The notes under the pieces are model-generated. The model had not been told where the DNA came from. It was given only the letters and a program-made list of their open reading frames with translations, and searched no databases. A stretch of 64,000 nucleotides of DNA from Anaerolineales bacterium (GTDB taxonomy: Bacteria > Chloroflexota > Anaerolineae > Anaerolineales > Villigracilaceae). The position numbers were made by a program, and so were the translations under genes. Every line of letters starts with the position of its first letter. The first letter of the stretch is position 1. Of this stretch, positions 43,466-52,263 are shown in pieces. The stretch is taken from the NCBI GenBank assembly GCA_030583905.1, contig CP129481.1:2572136-2636135 (forward strand). Direction: 5' to 3'.

Positions 43466-44679
43466 CGCAGGAAGCTCGGGATCACAGGCGGGGCGGGCGC
43501 GAGGAAATACACCGTCACCCAGCCGGTCAGTCCGCCGATATTGTCGTCGTTGTAGCCGAGGTCGATCCATTTGGTGCGCGGGACTCCCAGCGCGGTTTCG
43601 ATGATCGGTCCGCCGCCGGTATCGCCGATGGTGGCAAGCCCATAGCCGGGAATGTACACGCGCAAACCCGCCAATTGCGGATAAATGGAATAATCCACCG
43701 CCACGATACCAAACCCGGCGCGCGCGCCGCTCGCTGTGCGGTAGGAACATCCGCCCGTGCCAATATTGCAGGGCGAATACCACGTGGCGTACATTTCCGT
43801 CACATACCAGTATTCGTGCGGAGACCCGCCGCCGACCGGCGAAAGCACGATCTTCAAGCCGCGTCCTACGATTTGCGTTTGCGGTTCGCTCAACATCGTT
43901 TCCTGTTCCACTTCACGACTTGCCTCGGTGCCATTCTCGTAGCGGATGCGCGTGCGCACCATCGCCACGCCCTCCACGCCGGGCTGGATGATCTCGTCCT
44001 GTCCGAACGGCAGGTCGGGCGCTTCCCGGGTTTCAGTCTCGAAGGGGATGGCTTCCAACTCGACCCGGATGGATTCGGTGACTCTTGTCACCTGGATCTG
44101 ACCATCCGCGGGCGGCGCTTCATGCTCTGCAGGACGGCTGGTATCCAACCCTACGAGCGGAATCCCCGCCTGTGCCAGCGCCTCCCCCACCGTCCCTGCG
44201 GCGGAGCGGATGTGAATCACCTCGCCGCCGGTCGCGACGAACAGGTCACGGGCGGGAGTCAAGCTCACGGTCATAGGACCAAGGATCGGCGAGTCAGGAG
44301 GCGGGAAGATGTCGTCATGGATGCTGAGCGGGAGCCCGGCGTCGGTCAGTGCCTCCCCCACCGTCAACGCGGAGGTTCGGATTTCCTGCCCGCCATCCGA
44401 TGTAACCAGCGTGAGCGTCACCGCGCGGCGCAGTTGCAGTTGAATGGCTCCGCCCTCCGTAATGGCATCCTCCAACGTGTGCGGAATGCCATTGACGAAA
44501 ACGCGGTCATCCATGCTCGGCGCAATGCCAGCCTGCGTCAGGATCACCAATGGTACGCGCTCGCTGGAATGAATATTGATCGTGTTCTCACCGTCAAGGA
44601 TGGTGATGGATTTGCTGACCGGCTGGCACGCGGCTAGTGTAAGAAACAGCGCGAACGCCAGCCATTGAAGATGTTTCAT
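43462..44679 (-). CDS. G5/DUF348/3D-domain lipoprotein (YabE/RpfB-like)
   Basis: The 405-aa product has a lipobox (TLAAC), two or three DUF348-like repeats (for example VGEALTDAGLPL and VGEALAQAGIPL), a G5 domain, and a C-terminal 3D domain with conserved Asp (AVDYSIYPQLAG, GDTGGG, WIDLGYND). 3D domains of this type are muralytic or wall-associated. A TATAAT box lies 7 nt before the ATG. First gene of the G5 - LCP - rsmA operon. Confidence 0.92.
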   Translation of the reverse strand: MKHLQWLAFALFLTLAACQPVSKSITILDGENTINIHSSERVPLVILTQAGIAPSMDDRVFVNGIPHTLEDAITEGGAIQLQLRRAVTLTLVTSDGGQEIRTSALTVGEALTDAGLPLSIHDDIFPPPDSPILGPMTVSLTPARDLFVATGGEVIHIRSAAGTVGEALAQAGIPLVGLDTSRPAEHEAPPADGQIQVTRVTESIRVELEAIPFETETREAPDLPFGQDEIIQPGVEGVAMVRTRIRYENGTEASREVEQETMLSEPQTQIVGRGLKIVLSPVGGGSPHEYWYVTEMYATWYSPCNIGTGGCSYRTASGARAGFGIVAVDYSIYPQLAGLRVYIPGYGLATIGDTGGGPIIETALGVPRTKWIDLGYNDDNIGGLTGWVTVYFLAPAPPVIPSFLR

Positions 44680-44686
44680 GGATGTA

Positions 44687-44692
44687 ATTATA
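44687..44692 (-). promoter_or_regulatory. -10 box of the G5/3D operon, leaderless
   Basis: Perfect TATAAT on the minus strand, 7-nt gap to the ATG at 44679, no ribosome site. Confidence 0.6.
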
Positions 44693-44770
44693 TACTACGG
44701 ACACCTTTGGGAAATCGAAAAAGTGGAACAATCCTCCATGTAATGGACGCGGTCAATGCTGGTGTGTTCC

Positions 44771-45031
44771 TTATGTTAGACGGCAGCACAAACATCCCGG
44801 CTGGTTGGGCGGCGATCCGAACTGGATTGCTTGGTTAATATCAAGCGGACTGAAGCCTGTCTTTTCCGACATGGTTTCCTTCTGAAGCCAAGTTTCCCCG
44901 ATCAATCCCAATGTCTCCCTGCCCACAACCCACCAGGCAGCATATTCCTCGTTCATGAAAACTTCAGTGTTCGGAGGGCGGGAGACATTGTATGCGGCTT
45001 CCATCGCGGCGGCGTAACCTATGCCGTCCAT
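44771..45031 (-). pseudogene. Open remnant downstream of, and in frame with, a lipoprotein gene
   Basis: Eighty-six codons (MDGIGYAAAMEAAYNV...) of coding-like composition without a ribosome site. The frame continues without a stop back to the TGA at 45059 that ends the lipoprotein gene upstream. The text just after that TGA (IIFTLPIRMD) resembles the end of the lipoprotein (TIFIVTVP), so this looks like the tail of a related or longer gene joined by deletion. A small independent gene is possible. Confidence 0.4.
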
Positions 45032-45058
45032 GCGGATCGGCAGGGTGAAGATAATATT

Positions 45059-46186
45059 TCAGGGAACTGTTACTATAAAGATTGTTTCATCAGTATATGG
45101 CTCAAAATCAGACTCGCCATCATTAATGTCCTGCGTAAGTTTGAACTCTTGGGAAACCGTATACGTGCCAGATACCCAATTATCGATCACAATCGTCATC
45201 CAAACACATTCCCACCCTTCATCATTAGTAAAATATGTGTAATCAATATTGCTTGAAGGCACGATCTTGTCTTCAAGCTTGTAGGTAACTTGAATAAATG
45301 CAAGATTGCCTTGCAAGATATCTTGATTTGTTGCGCACCATGCATAACCAACCCTGACAGGACCTCGTTCGGTCAATGTAATGGGGATTGGTTGAAGGTT
45401 GTCGATAAAATCATTTAATTCATCTTCAGTATATTGTGTCCTTGCAATCCCGAAAATACCTCTGTAATTTTTGCCGCTTTCCAATAATTTTCGGGCTTCT
45501 GATGCGTTTAGAACCATCGGCGCGAGCAATGGTGACGGGCTGGTGTGAGTGTCCCCAAAGGTTATCGTAATTTCTCCTCGTTTTTTTGCGGAGTCATCAT
45601 CCAGGCTTTCCTGATATGTGTAGATTAAATCGAGAGTTGCGGGCTTCTGATCTTCCGGGATTTCGAAGACCAACACTCCCTCCGCCCCTTTTATGAATTC
45701 GTAAGAACTTGTGATATTAGTTGGATCGCTGAATCTAATGCCTTTAAACGTTCCATACACAAGAGTATAATTTTGCCCTTTGTCATCGTGCAATATGGAC
45801 TTTTCTTTCTCGAATCCGACAAGGTTGGTTATATGCGTTCCTACTATCCGGGTGACTGCTATGTGAATGCTCACGTAAGTATCGCGGTCGCCCGCGTTTG
45901 GCAGGTCGTATTCATCAGGCAGAGTTTTTGTGAATTCGATTTTGGACACTGAAATTCCGAGCCGACCGTCAAACAGGTCGTCTGGTGCACTTGGCGTGTT
46001 TGTCAATGTTGGCGGGATCTTTGTGGGTGTGGTTGTTGGTGATACAGGTGTTGGAATTAAAGTTGGAGTATCAACAGATTGGGCAGGCTCAGGTGTTGGC
46101 TCCGGGCTGGAGAATAAACCGCATGCGAGTAAAACCAGTGCCGCCAAGAGCATGGCTATTGCTTTTAGTGGTTTTTTGTGAAACAT
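45059..46186 (-). CDS. Lipoprotein A of the cluster, DUF4352-like domain
   Basis: The ATG at 46186 follows AGAGGAG. The 375-aa product has the shared signal segment (ALVLLACGLF, Cys26 area), a Pro/Thr linker, an immunoglobulin-like DUF4352-type domain (~75-215), and an unassigned C-terminal domain with two Cys. The 25 bases around its lipobox codons match those of lipoprotein D (48099-48123) at 24 positions, while the rest of the proteins differ. Noticeably AT-richer than flanking genes. Function unknown. Confidence 0.8.
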   Translation of the reverse strand: MFHKKPLKAIAMLLAALVLLACGLFSSPEPTPEPAQSVDTPTLIPTPVSPTTTPTKIPPTLTNTPSAPDDLFDGRLGISVSKIEFTKTLPDEYDLPNAGDRDTYVSIHIAVTRIVGTHITNLVGFEKEKSILHDDKGQNYTLVYGTFKGIRFSDPTNITSSYEFIKGAEGVLVFEIPEDQKPATLDLIYTYQESLDDDSAKKRGEITITFGDTHTSPSPLLAPMVLNASEARKLLESGKNYRGIFGIARTQYTEDELNDFIDNLQPIPITLTERGPVRVGYAWCATNQDILQGNLAFIQVTYKLEDKIVPSSNIDYTYFTNDEGWECVWMTIVIDNWVSGTYTVSQEFKLTQDINDGESDFEPYTDETIFIVTVP

Positions 46187-46317
46187 GGTGTATGCTCCTC
46201 TTGTGTTCTTGATGCAGGTGTCTCCATGCACAGGCGCACAGTTTGCTCAACCTGTCCGTCTCAGCGGGAGTGCTGTTGGATCAATTATTATCAATCTGCC
46301 CCACACTTTTTCAATTT

Positions 46318-46680
46318 TTATTTTGTACAGGTGTGTTCGACGTCTCCGTACACATTTCCTTTGATGGAGATGTGATAGTCTGTGATATCGCCGTCCTCGT
46401 AAGTGACTGTGTAGTTGATATTGTAGGAATTACCAGTTTGGGGGAATTCCACAGATGATCCTCCGGCATTGATGGTGACCTTGTTTGGGATTCCTGACAA
46501 ACCGGATGGAGTCAGTTCGTGCATGTTGCGATATTTTGTTTCCTCCGCCGGTAGGTCGATTACCACATTAATGCTCCCACCGCTGACATATACATCACAT
46601 GTCGGTGGCTTCACCTCCCCCGAGCAGCTCGCAGTAATTATTGCAATTATGACAACAAGCATCACAAAGCGGATTTTCAT
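46318..46680 (-). CDS. Small lipoprotein B
   Basis: A 120-aa lipoprotein with signal ending TASCSG and a mature part of mostly beta character, with Cys pair (PTCDV and EHTCTK) that could form a disulfide. It does not carry the shared signal segment of its neighbours. An AAAGGAAAT site precedes the ATG. No family recognised. Confidence 0.7.
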   Translation of the reverse strand: MKIRFVMLVVIIAIITASCSGEVKPPTCDVYVSGGSINVVIDLPAEETKYRNMHELTPSGLSGIPNKVTINAGGSSVEFPQTGNSYNINYTVTYEDGDITDYHISIKGNVYGDVEHTCTK

Positions 46681-46730
46681 GAGTATTTCCTTTCAAGTTT
46701 TGTTATTTATGATGAAATAAATTATCCGGC

Positions 46731-47555
46731 TCAGGGCACTTCTAGTTTCGTGATGTTCCAAACTTTGAAATTTGAGAACGCTATAGCTTCCGCGCCAGCC
46801 CCTAAATAAAACTGAGGCGCACCACCTCTATATAACCGATAACGATCATCTTCGTAATAGACCAGTGGCTTATCCTCCACATATATGGCGATGCGACCAC
46901 CTTTCACAATCAGACGAAAAAGAAAGGCGGGGCGTAATGTTATCTCTCCTTCAAATTGTTGCCCCACGCAATAGGAAAAAAACGTCCCAGAATTAGCCGT
47001 ATTATTCCTGAACCTAATGCCACAAGATACAATATTATTACCGCTAAAATCGCCCATGCCATTACTAAATTCAATTCCATACCCATGGTCTGTAGTTTGT
47101 CTCGTCGGTCGTATATTTACTTCAACAACATAATCATAAAATTTGATCGAATGATTTTGGACTGTAACGCCGGTGAGAAGCATTTCCCCATTTTTTAAGG
47201 ACTTCTTCCAGTTTACAGTCACATCACGGTGTGAGATTTCCCACGCATCTGTATCCCAGCCAAAATTATCTTCCAAGTCAGGCGGGCGGCTGGAAATTTC
47301 CGCAAGGATCGGTTCGGCAAAATCCGTCACCCATTCCGGGGCGGGTGTAGTGGTGATGGTGGCGCGGGGCGAGGGAGGCTGCAGGGTTGCTGTCGGCGGC
47401 GGGAGTCGTGTTGGCGTCTCCATTGGCGGCGCAGCGGTATCCGTCGGTTGGATGGGCGCGGGTGTGGGATTCGGCGCAGTTAAAATGCCACATGCGAGCA
47501 GAATCAAAACGGCCATGAAAGGGCACGCCATCTGCAAACGGCTTTTGTAAGGCAT
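46731..47555 (-). CDS. Lipoprotein C, LamG/jelly-roll-like domain
   Basis: I start at MPYKSR (47555), 8 nt after AAGGAG. The 274-aa product has the shared segment (VLILLACGILTAPNPTP), a PT linker and a concanavalin-like beta-sandwich (~95-270: IVSCGIRFRN, FLFRLIVKGGRIAIYVEDK, AIAFSNFKVWNI), as in LamG and DUF1080-type domains that bind glycans. No catalytic residues can be assigned. Confidence 0.78.
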   Translation of the reverse strand: MPYKSRLQMACPFMAVLILLACGILTAPNPTPAPIQPTDTAAPPMETPTRLPPPTATLQPPSPRATITTTPAPEWVTDFAEPILAEISSRPPDLEDNFGWDTDAWEISHRDVTVNWKKSLKNGEMLLTGVTVQNHSIKFYDYVVEVNIRPTRQTTDHGYGIEFSNGMGDFSGNNIVSCGIRFRNNTANSGTFFSYCVGQQFEGEITLRPAFLFRLIVKGGRIAIYVEDKPLVYYEDDRYRLYRGGAPQFYLGAGAEAIAFSNFKVWNITKLEVP

Positions 47556-47611
47556 TGCAAACACTCCTTATATTTTTTCTAACTGCCGAAAATGATCATA
47601 GTTCGCAAGCA

Positions 47612-48172
47612 TCAAGGTTCGCGAAAAACATAGTCGCAAATTTTCCCTTCGTCGAACTTAAAAATTACCTCTGTGGACAATCCTCCTTTCAAGTAACAAT
47701 CAAAGCCCGCTATCTGCCCGTCTCGAATACTCATGGTGCAGGATGCGTTTGGTCTGAGGAAAGTGCAGGTAACATCCCCGCCAGTGATATCCTCGCATTT
47801 AATATCCTCCAGACCGGGACTGGTGACACCGTGTCCGCCATCCGGTGTCTTTACCACTTCTATCCAGTCCCCCTTTGGATGTATGGATTTCTCCCCCAGC
47901 AGTTTTTGCGCCAGCCGCCCTTGTTGACTTTCGCAAACATACTCGTCCGCAAGTTCAAGATTATTATCGTTAAGGGCAGTTAAGAATTTTTCGCAAACCA
48001 CCGCCCCCATAATGGGAGTTGGGGTTGGAGTTGGCGCAATCGTAGGGATGAGGGTCGCTGTCGGCGGGATGGGCGTGGGTGTCAGTTCTATCTCAGGGAA
48101 TAAACCGCACGCGAGTAAAACCATGACCGTCAGGAAAAGGCAAGTCGTTCTTGGACGCTTTTTGCCAGACAT
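47612..48172 (-). CDS. Lipoprotein D
   Basis: The 186-aa product starts MSGKKRPRT, with the shared segment VMVLLACGLFPE, a linker of repeated T-P-T-P, and a ~120-residue Cys-containing domain (residues CEKFL, CESQQ, CEDIT, CTFLR, CTMS, FDCYL, ICDYV). It looks like a small alpha+beta NTF2/DUF4878-like fold, an uncertain guess. AAGGAG precedes the ATG. Confidence 0.75.
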   Translation of the reverse strand: MSGKKRPRTTCLFLTVMVLLACGLFPEIELTPTPIPPTATLIPTIAPTPTPTPIMGAVVCEKFLTALNDNNLELADEYVCESQQGRLAQKLLGEKSIHPKGDWIEVVKTPDGGHGVTSPGLEDIKCEDITGGDVTCTFLRPNASCTMSIRDGQIAGFDCYLKGGLSTEVIFKFDEGKICDYVFREP

Positions 48173-48255
48173 CGTATATTCTCCTTGGCGCGTACGCGCC
48201 AGTCCACGTTGTGCTATGTCTCCAATGACCAGCCGCGCAAACGACTGAAGCAGAC

Positions 48256-48741
48256 TCAGATAAAGACAGCCGTAATGTTTCCACTGTCAACTTGGTTTGT
48301 TTTTTTACACACAGGACAACGCACCGTGGTTGTATTCTGGTATCGTATGCCGTCCAACCAGTGATTTGCGCAGGAACCGCATTCGATTTTCACAATGAAA
48401 TTATCGTTGAACTTTTTCGCAGCCATCTCCAACCCAGAATTGCTCCACGACAATGGGATGATCTGTCCTGTGCAATCTGCGGATCCGCCGCTGAGCTGCC
48501 AGGGAAGCAATCTTTCAAGATACAGCCCCTGGATATCCATTCCCCAATTCCCTTCGGGCGTTTCAACCACGATATAGTAAAACTGCCTGTCAACTTGTTT
48601 CGTGAGCAGGAATTGACGAGCGGATTCTGCATCCCGGCCTTGATACAACTCATAAGTATTCTTCCCATGTTGTTCCTTCCGAAGAAACTTTGGCGTCTGG
48701 ATTTTCGCAGGATTTCCAAAAATCTTGCTTATGATACTCAT
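48256..48741 (-). CDS. Cytoplasmic protein E with C-terminal zinc ribbon
   Basis: A 161-aa protein without signal peptide. The N-terminal two thirds are unassigned (YELYQGRDAESARQFL, YYIVVETPEGNWGMDIQG), and the C-terminus has a CxxC...CxxC ribbon (CGSCANHW and CPVCKKTN). It sits between lipoproteins D and F in the same direction with an AAAAGGAG site. Its presence suggests that the cluster has a cytoplasmic component. Confidence 0.75.
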   Translation of the reverse strand: MSIISKIFGNPAKIQTPKFLRKEQHGKNTYELYQGRDAESARQFLLTKQVDRQFYYIVVETPEGNWGMDIQGLYLERLLPWQLSGGSADCTGQIIPLSWSNSGLEMAAKKFNDNFIVKIECGSCANHWLDGIRYQNTTTVRCPVCKKTNQVDSGNITAVFI

Positions 48742-48776
48742 GGTGTCATCTCCTTTTGTAGAGCGTGAAAACTATC

Positions 48777-49448
48777 TTATTCGCCGTAATATGTAATCGG
48801 CACAGTCAACATGGCGGTCTCACCCATGGTAACTTCAACCGTAATATGGCGAAGCAACAAAGGTTCATCCGCAAAAACGGCTCCGGGCAGGTGTGCCAAG
48901 ATGAAAGGCGAATCTCCCAGCCCAAGTGAAAACTGTCCGTAGGCTTTCATCGTGTTCGGGTCGATGTTTGCCCCTTTTGGTATGTGCAGGGAAACCCACC
49001 CCGACGCGGCGGCATACTCACCGAAATATTTGTCGCACCACGCCGGATCGGCAATCCGAATCGCGGTTCCCCCCCATTTTTTCATCGCCTCCTCAAAAGA
49101 CCCGACGCCGGAGTCGTGAATCACCATGTATGTGGCGGCTGGCACATCGAAAAACTCGAATTCTCCCCGCTCGTTTGTGACAACAAATGACGTCAGCAAA
49201 TCGCAATTCATCCTTCCTTCTGTTTCACTAACCTTGCAGAGAGCCAGATACCGGTCTACAATTGGCGTATCTTCCGTCCAGGGATCCAATTTCCCGGAAA
49301 TGGCTGGCGGTATGGGTGTGGATGTGGATGTGGGAGCCGGTGGTTTGGGTGTTTGGGTAGGCTGTGGGGCGGTGAAAACGCCACATGCCAACAAAAGCAA
49401 CAGACCCAGCATTAAACTGATTGTTGCCGGGACTTTTTTATCAAACAT
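48777..49448 (-). CDS. Lipoprotein F, carboxypeptidase-regulatory-like domain
   Basis: The 223-aa product begins MFDKKVPAT with the shared segment LLLLACGVFTAPQPT, a short PT linker, and a beta-sandwich with the prealbumin-like pattern GEFEFFDVPAATYMV. Related in fold to lipoprotein H. AAAGGAGG precedes the ATG. Function unknown; such domains often carry adhesion or scaffold roles. Confidence 0.78.
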   Translation of the reverse strand: MFDKKVPATISLMLGLLLLLACGVFTAPQPTQTPKPPAPTSTSTPIPPAISGKLDPWTEDTPIVDRYLALCKVSETEGRMNCDLLTSFVVTNERGEFEFFDVPAATYMVIHDSGVGSFEEAMKKWGGTAIRIADPAWCDKYFGEYAAASGWVSLHIPKGANIDPNTMKAYGQFSLGLGDSPFILAHLPGAVFADEPLLLRHITVEVTMGETAMLTVPITYYGE

Positions 49449-49561
49449 TGAGATCCTCCTTTCGTTTCAAAGCGGGCATTATGATTGACGCTACAAAAGA
49501 ACACCCCACAGGCAGAGATATCGGCTGGGATAAGTTCCGCGATGGAAGATGCGGCGTTTTT

Positions 49562-49867
49562 TTACTTGTCCATGCGGTTGCGCACGGTCTGAATCAGGGC
49601 AACGATGAACAATATAATAGCTGCCCATCCCAGCAAGCCGACCATGAGACCTGGGATGATCGCTTCCATCTGGGTCGTGGGTCTCATTGAACCTTGGATC
49701 GCAGAGCACAGCAGGGATAATACAAGGAACCCTGCACCGATGGCTGCCGTCCTTCCGGCAGGTCTCCTATAGGTTGGCACTGCTGATCTCGACACCATGC
49801 TGCCGCAGTGTACACATACCATTGCATCGTCTTTTATCTCTTTGGAACATGCCGGACATTTTTTCAT
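49562..49867 (-). CDS. Zinc-ribbon membrane protein G
   Basis: A 101-aa protein with an N-terminal zinc ribbon (CPACSKEI and CVHCGS, residues 4-22) and two hydrophobic helices (~41-60 and ~72-93). The zinc-ribbon-plus-helices layout is common in small regulatory membrane proteins. AAGGAG site present. It lies between lipoproteins F and H. Confidence 0.78.
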   Translation of the reverse strand: MKKCPACSKEIKDDAMVCVHCGSMVSRSAVPTYRRPAGRTAAIGAGFLVLSLLCSAIQGSMRPTTQMEAIIPGLMVGLLGWAAIILFIVALIQTVRNRMDK

Positions 49868-49881
49868 TGGATTACGCTCCT

Positions 49882-50379
49882 TTATTTCCTGTGCAATTCC
49901 GTCGCGATATCGTACTCTGCAGATTCCCCCGCCTGAACCGCCGCAACATCACGCATCAATAAGGTTTGGCTTAGCCCCAGCCCTCGAAACATGAAAACGA
50001 GACCATATTGTCCCGGTGGAACATTTGCTATCGTGTAGCTTCCGTCAGCTTGAACAGAGGCGGCTCCCTGCCCAAGGTGCAGCAGGCACCCGCTCGATGT
50101 ATCATCCGATTCACAGACGGCATTGAACAGTGTGTCCATTTCCAGATCCCAAAAATCCTCGTGCAGACACTCGACATCCGCATCGCTATCGGAACAATAA
50201 AGCGCCACGATCAAGGTCTCCTTATCATATACATTCCCCAATGGCTTCCCATCATCGTCCAGCACCTTTCCAGTAATGGTTCCTGTTGTTGGGTCTGGGG
50301 CAGGGAGTATGCCGCATGCGAGCAAAATGAGCACAGCCGAAATGAGGCAGGGTATCATTGGAGATTTTTTGCCAAGCAT
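49882..50379 (-). CDS. Lipoprotein H, carboxypeptidase-regulatory-like domain
   Basis: The chosen start MLGKKSP has an AGGAA site; a Met 23 codons earlier overlaps the TPR gene stop as ATGA and could also be used. The 165-aa product has the shared segment VLILLACGILPAPDP and immediately a prealbumin-like domain (ITGKVLDDDGKPLGN... SYTIANVPPGQYGLVFM) with several Cys. No PT linker, unlike the others. Confidence 0.78.
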   Translation of the reverse strand: MLGKKSPMIPCLISAVLILLACGILPAPDPTTGTITGKVLDDDGKPLGNVYDKETLIVALYCSDSDADVECLHEDFWDLEMDTLFNAVCESDDTSSGCLLHLGQGAASVQADGSYTIANVPPGQYGLVFMFRGLGLSQTLLMRDVAAVQAGESAEYDIATELHRK

Positions 50380-50444
50380 CTTATTTCCTTTCGAATATAT
50401 ATGTACAGTGAATAGCATGTCGTTTTTTTTACGGCATGTCCCGC

Positions 50445-52007
50445 TCATTTCAGCAGGGACATCAGCCAGTCCGTCACCGTGGAGCCGGATGGTTTATCGC
50501 CGCGGAAATAAGCGGTGCTCGATGATCCGAACGAATAGGTTCGCGGACAGTATTTGGGCGCAGAGCCTTGGAATGTTCGCTGGTTCACCAATTTTCCGGT
50601 AAGCACATCGTACACTTTGATCTGCCATTCGTAACGGATGCGTTTGATCCAGTGGGTCATAATTCCATACCCTGTTCTGGAGTAGGGGCAGTTCTGGGCA
50701 ATGATTTCCTTTTCTTCGGCGCAGGCGACGAAATGCAGGCTGCCCGGCGTGCGTGCCTGAATGGTTACGGGCAGGGTAAGTGTTACTCCTGAAAGGGCTA
50801 AACGCTTTTCATCCAAGATACCGATGATGGGCAAGGTTTCGAGCGGTTTTCCGTTTTTGCAAATGCTGTTGGATGCATCGGCGATAACCTGTTGTGCCTG
50901 CGACCCCTTGGACTCGGAGAAAAGAGAAAGGGTATCAGCATAGGCTTCCTCGGATTTCTTTTTACTATCGGTTGAGGCTCCGGCATTCTGAGAATCCTCT
51001 ATTTTTTCCAAGGCTTGGTAGAAGTCCTCCGCCGAGCGCAGAGATTCCGCCCAACCCAGGTATGCTTGTGCAAGTTGATCTTTTGCATTGTTCATGTCCT
51101 GCGAAGGCGAAAGGGTAACGCTAAGTTCATAGTGTTGAATGGCTTCCGCGTATTTTTTCTGAGTCATCAGATGCATTCCCCAAGTGCGCTGAAAATCCGG
51201 CAGGTGGGTGCGCGTATTTGCGGCAATGCCACCCATTGAATTGGAGGCAGGGTCGGTTTGGATCGCGCTGTCGAATTTGGCGGCAGCTTGTGAGAACTTC
51301 TTTTCGGATTCCAACGCCATACCCCAGTCAAAGTAAGTTTGCGCAAGCTCGGTTTGCGCGCGGTTTGTGTACGCCTGGTCGTTTTCCTGCTCCGCCCACG
51401 TGGTCAGGGACAGGTAAACGGTCTCCGCTTCGGTGAATTCCTGCTCTGCACGACATCCCTGCCCCCAATCCAGATATACTTCTGGAAGTGCAGTATTTGT
51501 TTTTTGCAATGCAGGAGTATCATGGAATTCGCTTGCAAGCAATTTCAAACTGTCCACTGCTCCCGCAAAATCCTGCCGGCTTCGTTGTTCAGCCGCTATT
51601 TGGAACAAAGCCTCTGCCGCCAGATTATGGGCTTCCAAGTTATAGATGCCATTTGGATAGGCGGCTCGGTAAGCAAGATACGCCTCGTGCGCCGCCTTCC
51701 AATCTTGCTTTTCGAACAGCGAGTCTGCCGTCAGATAGGCTTCACATTCGATGGCTTGCTCCTGTGAACGGTCCGTGAACGATGCGATTTTGGATGGATA
51801 GAACCGTCCAATATACTCCGCCTGTTGGACAAGGTTGACACAGTCCCGCGCGGTATATAGCGAATCCACTTGACGGACGAGCAAGAAACCAACTCCGTAA
51901 TAGGCAAGCGCAAGGAACGCCAATGCGCCAACGCCCAACAAAGGAATCAGCCATAGGAAACGAAAAAAATACCGCTTTTGTGGGGATGGAGAAATTGCCC
52001 TGGACAT
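50445..52007 (-). CDS. TPR membrane protein I, first gene of the lipoprotein cluster
   Basis: The ATG at 52007 follows AAAAGGAGAG. The 520-aa product has one N-terminal helix (~15-45), then about 300 residues of TPR-like repeats (for example AQTYFDWGMALESEKKFSQA and AYLGWAESLRSAEDFYQAL), and a C-terminal ~130-residue beta-rich domain with Cys. It is the promoter-proximal gene of the cluster and could be the scaffold on which the lipoproteins act, which is inference. Confidence 0.82.
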   Translation of the reverse strand: MSRAISPSPQKRYFFRFLWLIPLLGVGALAFLALAYYGVGFLLVRQVDSLYTARDCVNLVQQAEYIGRFYPSKIASFTDRSQEQAIECEAYLTADSLFEKQDWKAAHEAYLAYRAAYPNGIYNLEAHNLAAEALFQIAAEQRSRQDFAGAVDSLKLLASEFHDTPALQKTNTALPEVYLDWGQGCRAEQEFTEAETVYLSLTTWAEQENDQAYTNRAQTELAQTYFDWGMALESEKKFSQAAAKFDSAIQTDPASNSMGGIAANTRTHLPDFQRTWGMHLMTQKKYAEAIQHYELSVTLSPSQDMNNAKDQLAQAYLGWAESLRSAEDFYQALEKIEDSQNAGASTDSKKKSEEAYADTLSLFSESKGSQAQQVIADASNSICKNGKPLETLPIIGILDEKRLALSGVTLTLPVTIQARTPGSLHFVACAEEKEIIAQNCPYSRTGYGIMTHWIKRIRYEWQIKVYDVLTGKLVNQRTFQGSAPKYCPRTYSFGSSSTAYFRGDKPSGSTVTDWLMSLLK

Positions 52008-52132
52008 TGCACTCTCCTTTTCCATTCAGGCAGGCTGTTACACGAAGCGCCTGTTCGAATGGATAACATGGATTACCCCCCAAGAAATAAAATGCCCCGC
52101 TCACGTTCCCCCAAAGGGGTTTATCTATCTAC

Positions 52133-52138
52133 ATTATA
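52133..52138 (-). promoter_or_regulatory. Candidate promoter of the lipoprotein cluster
   Basis: Perfect TATAAT on the minus strand about 125 nt before the TPR gene start. The long leader contrasts with the leaderless genes around. No clear -35. Confidence 0.45.
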
Positions 52139-52226
52139 GTGAATTTTCTCACTAAAATCTTGTGACATTTGTCCGCTTCGATGTGATTTTTGTCATATAA
52201 CAGGCGGAGAACACGCACGATCTATC

Positions 52227-52256
52227 TTGAATACGTGAACTGATTTCGGATACAAT
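52227..52256 (+). promoter_or_regulatory. Promoter of the SpoU methyltransferase gene, leaderless
   Basis: TTGAAT, 18-nt spacer, TACAAT (52251-52256), then 7 nt to the ATG at 52264. Confidence 0.7.
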
Positions 52257-52263
52257 TCCCCGC

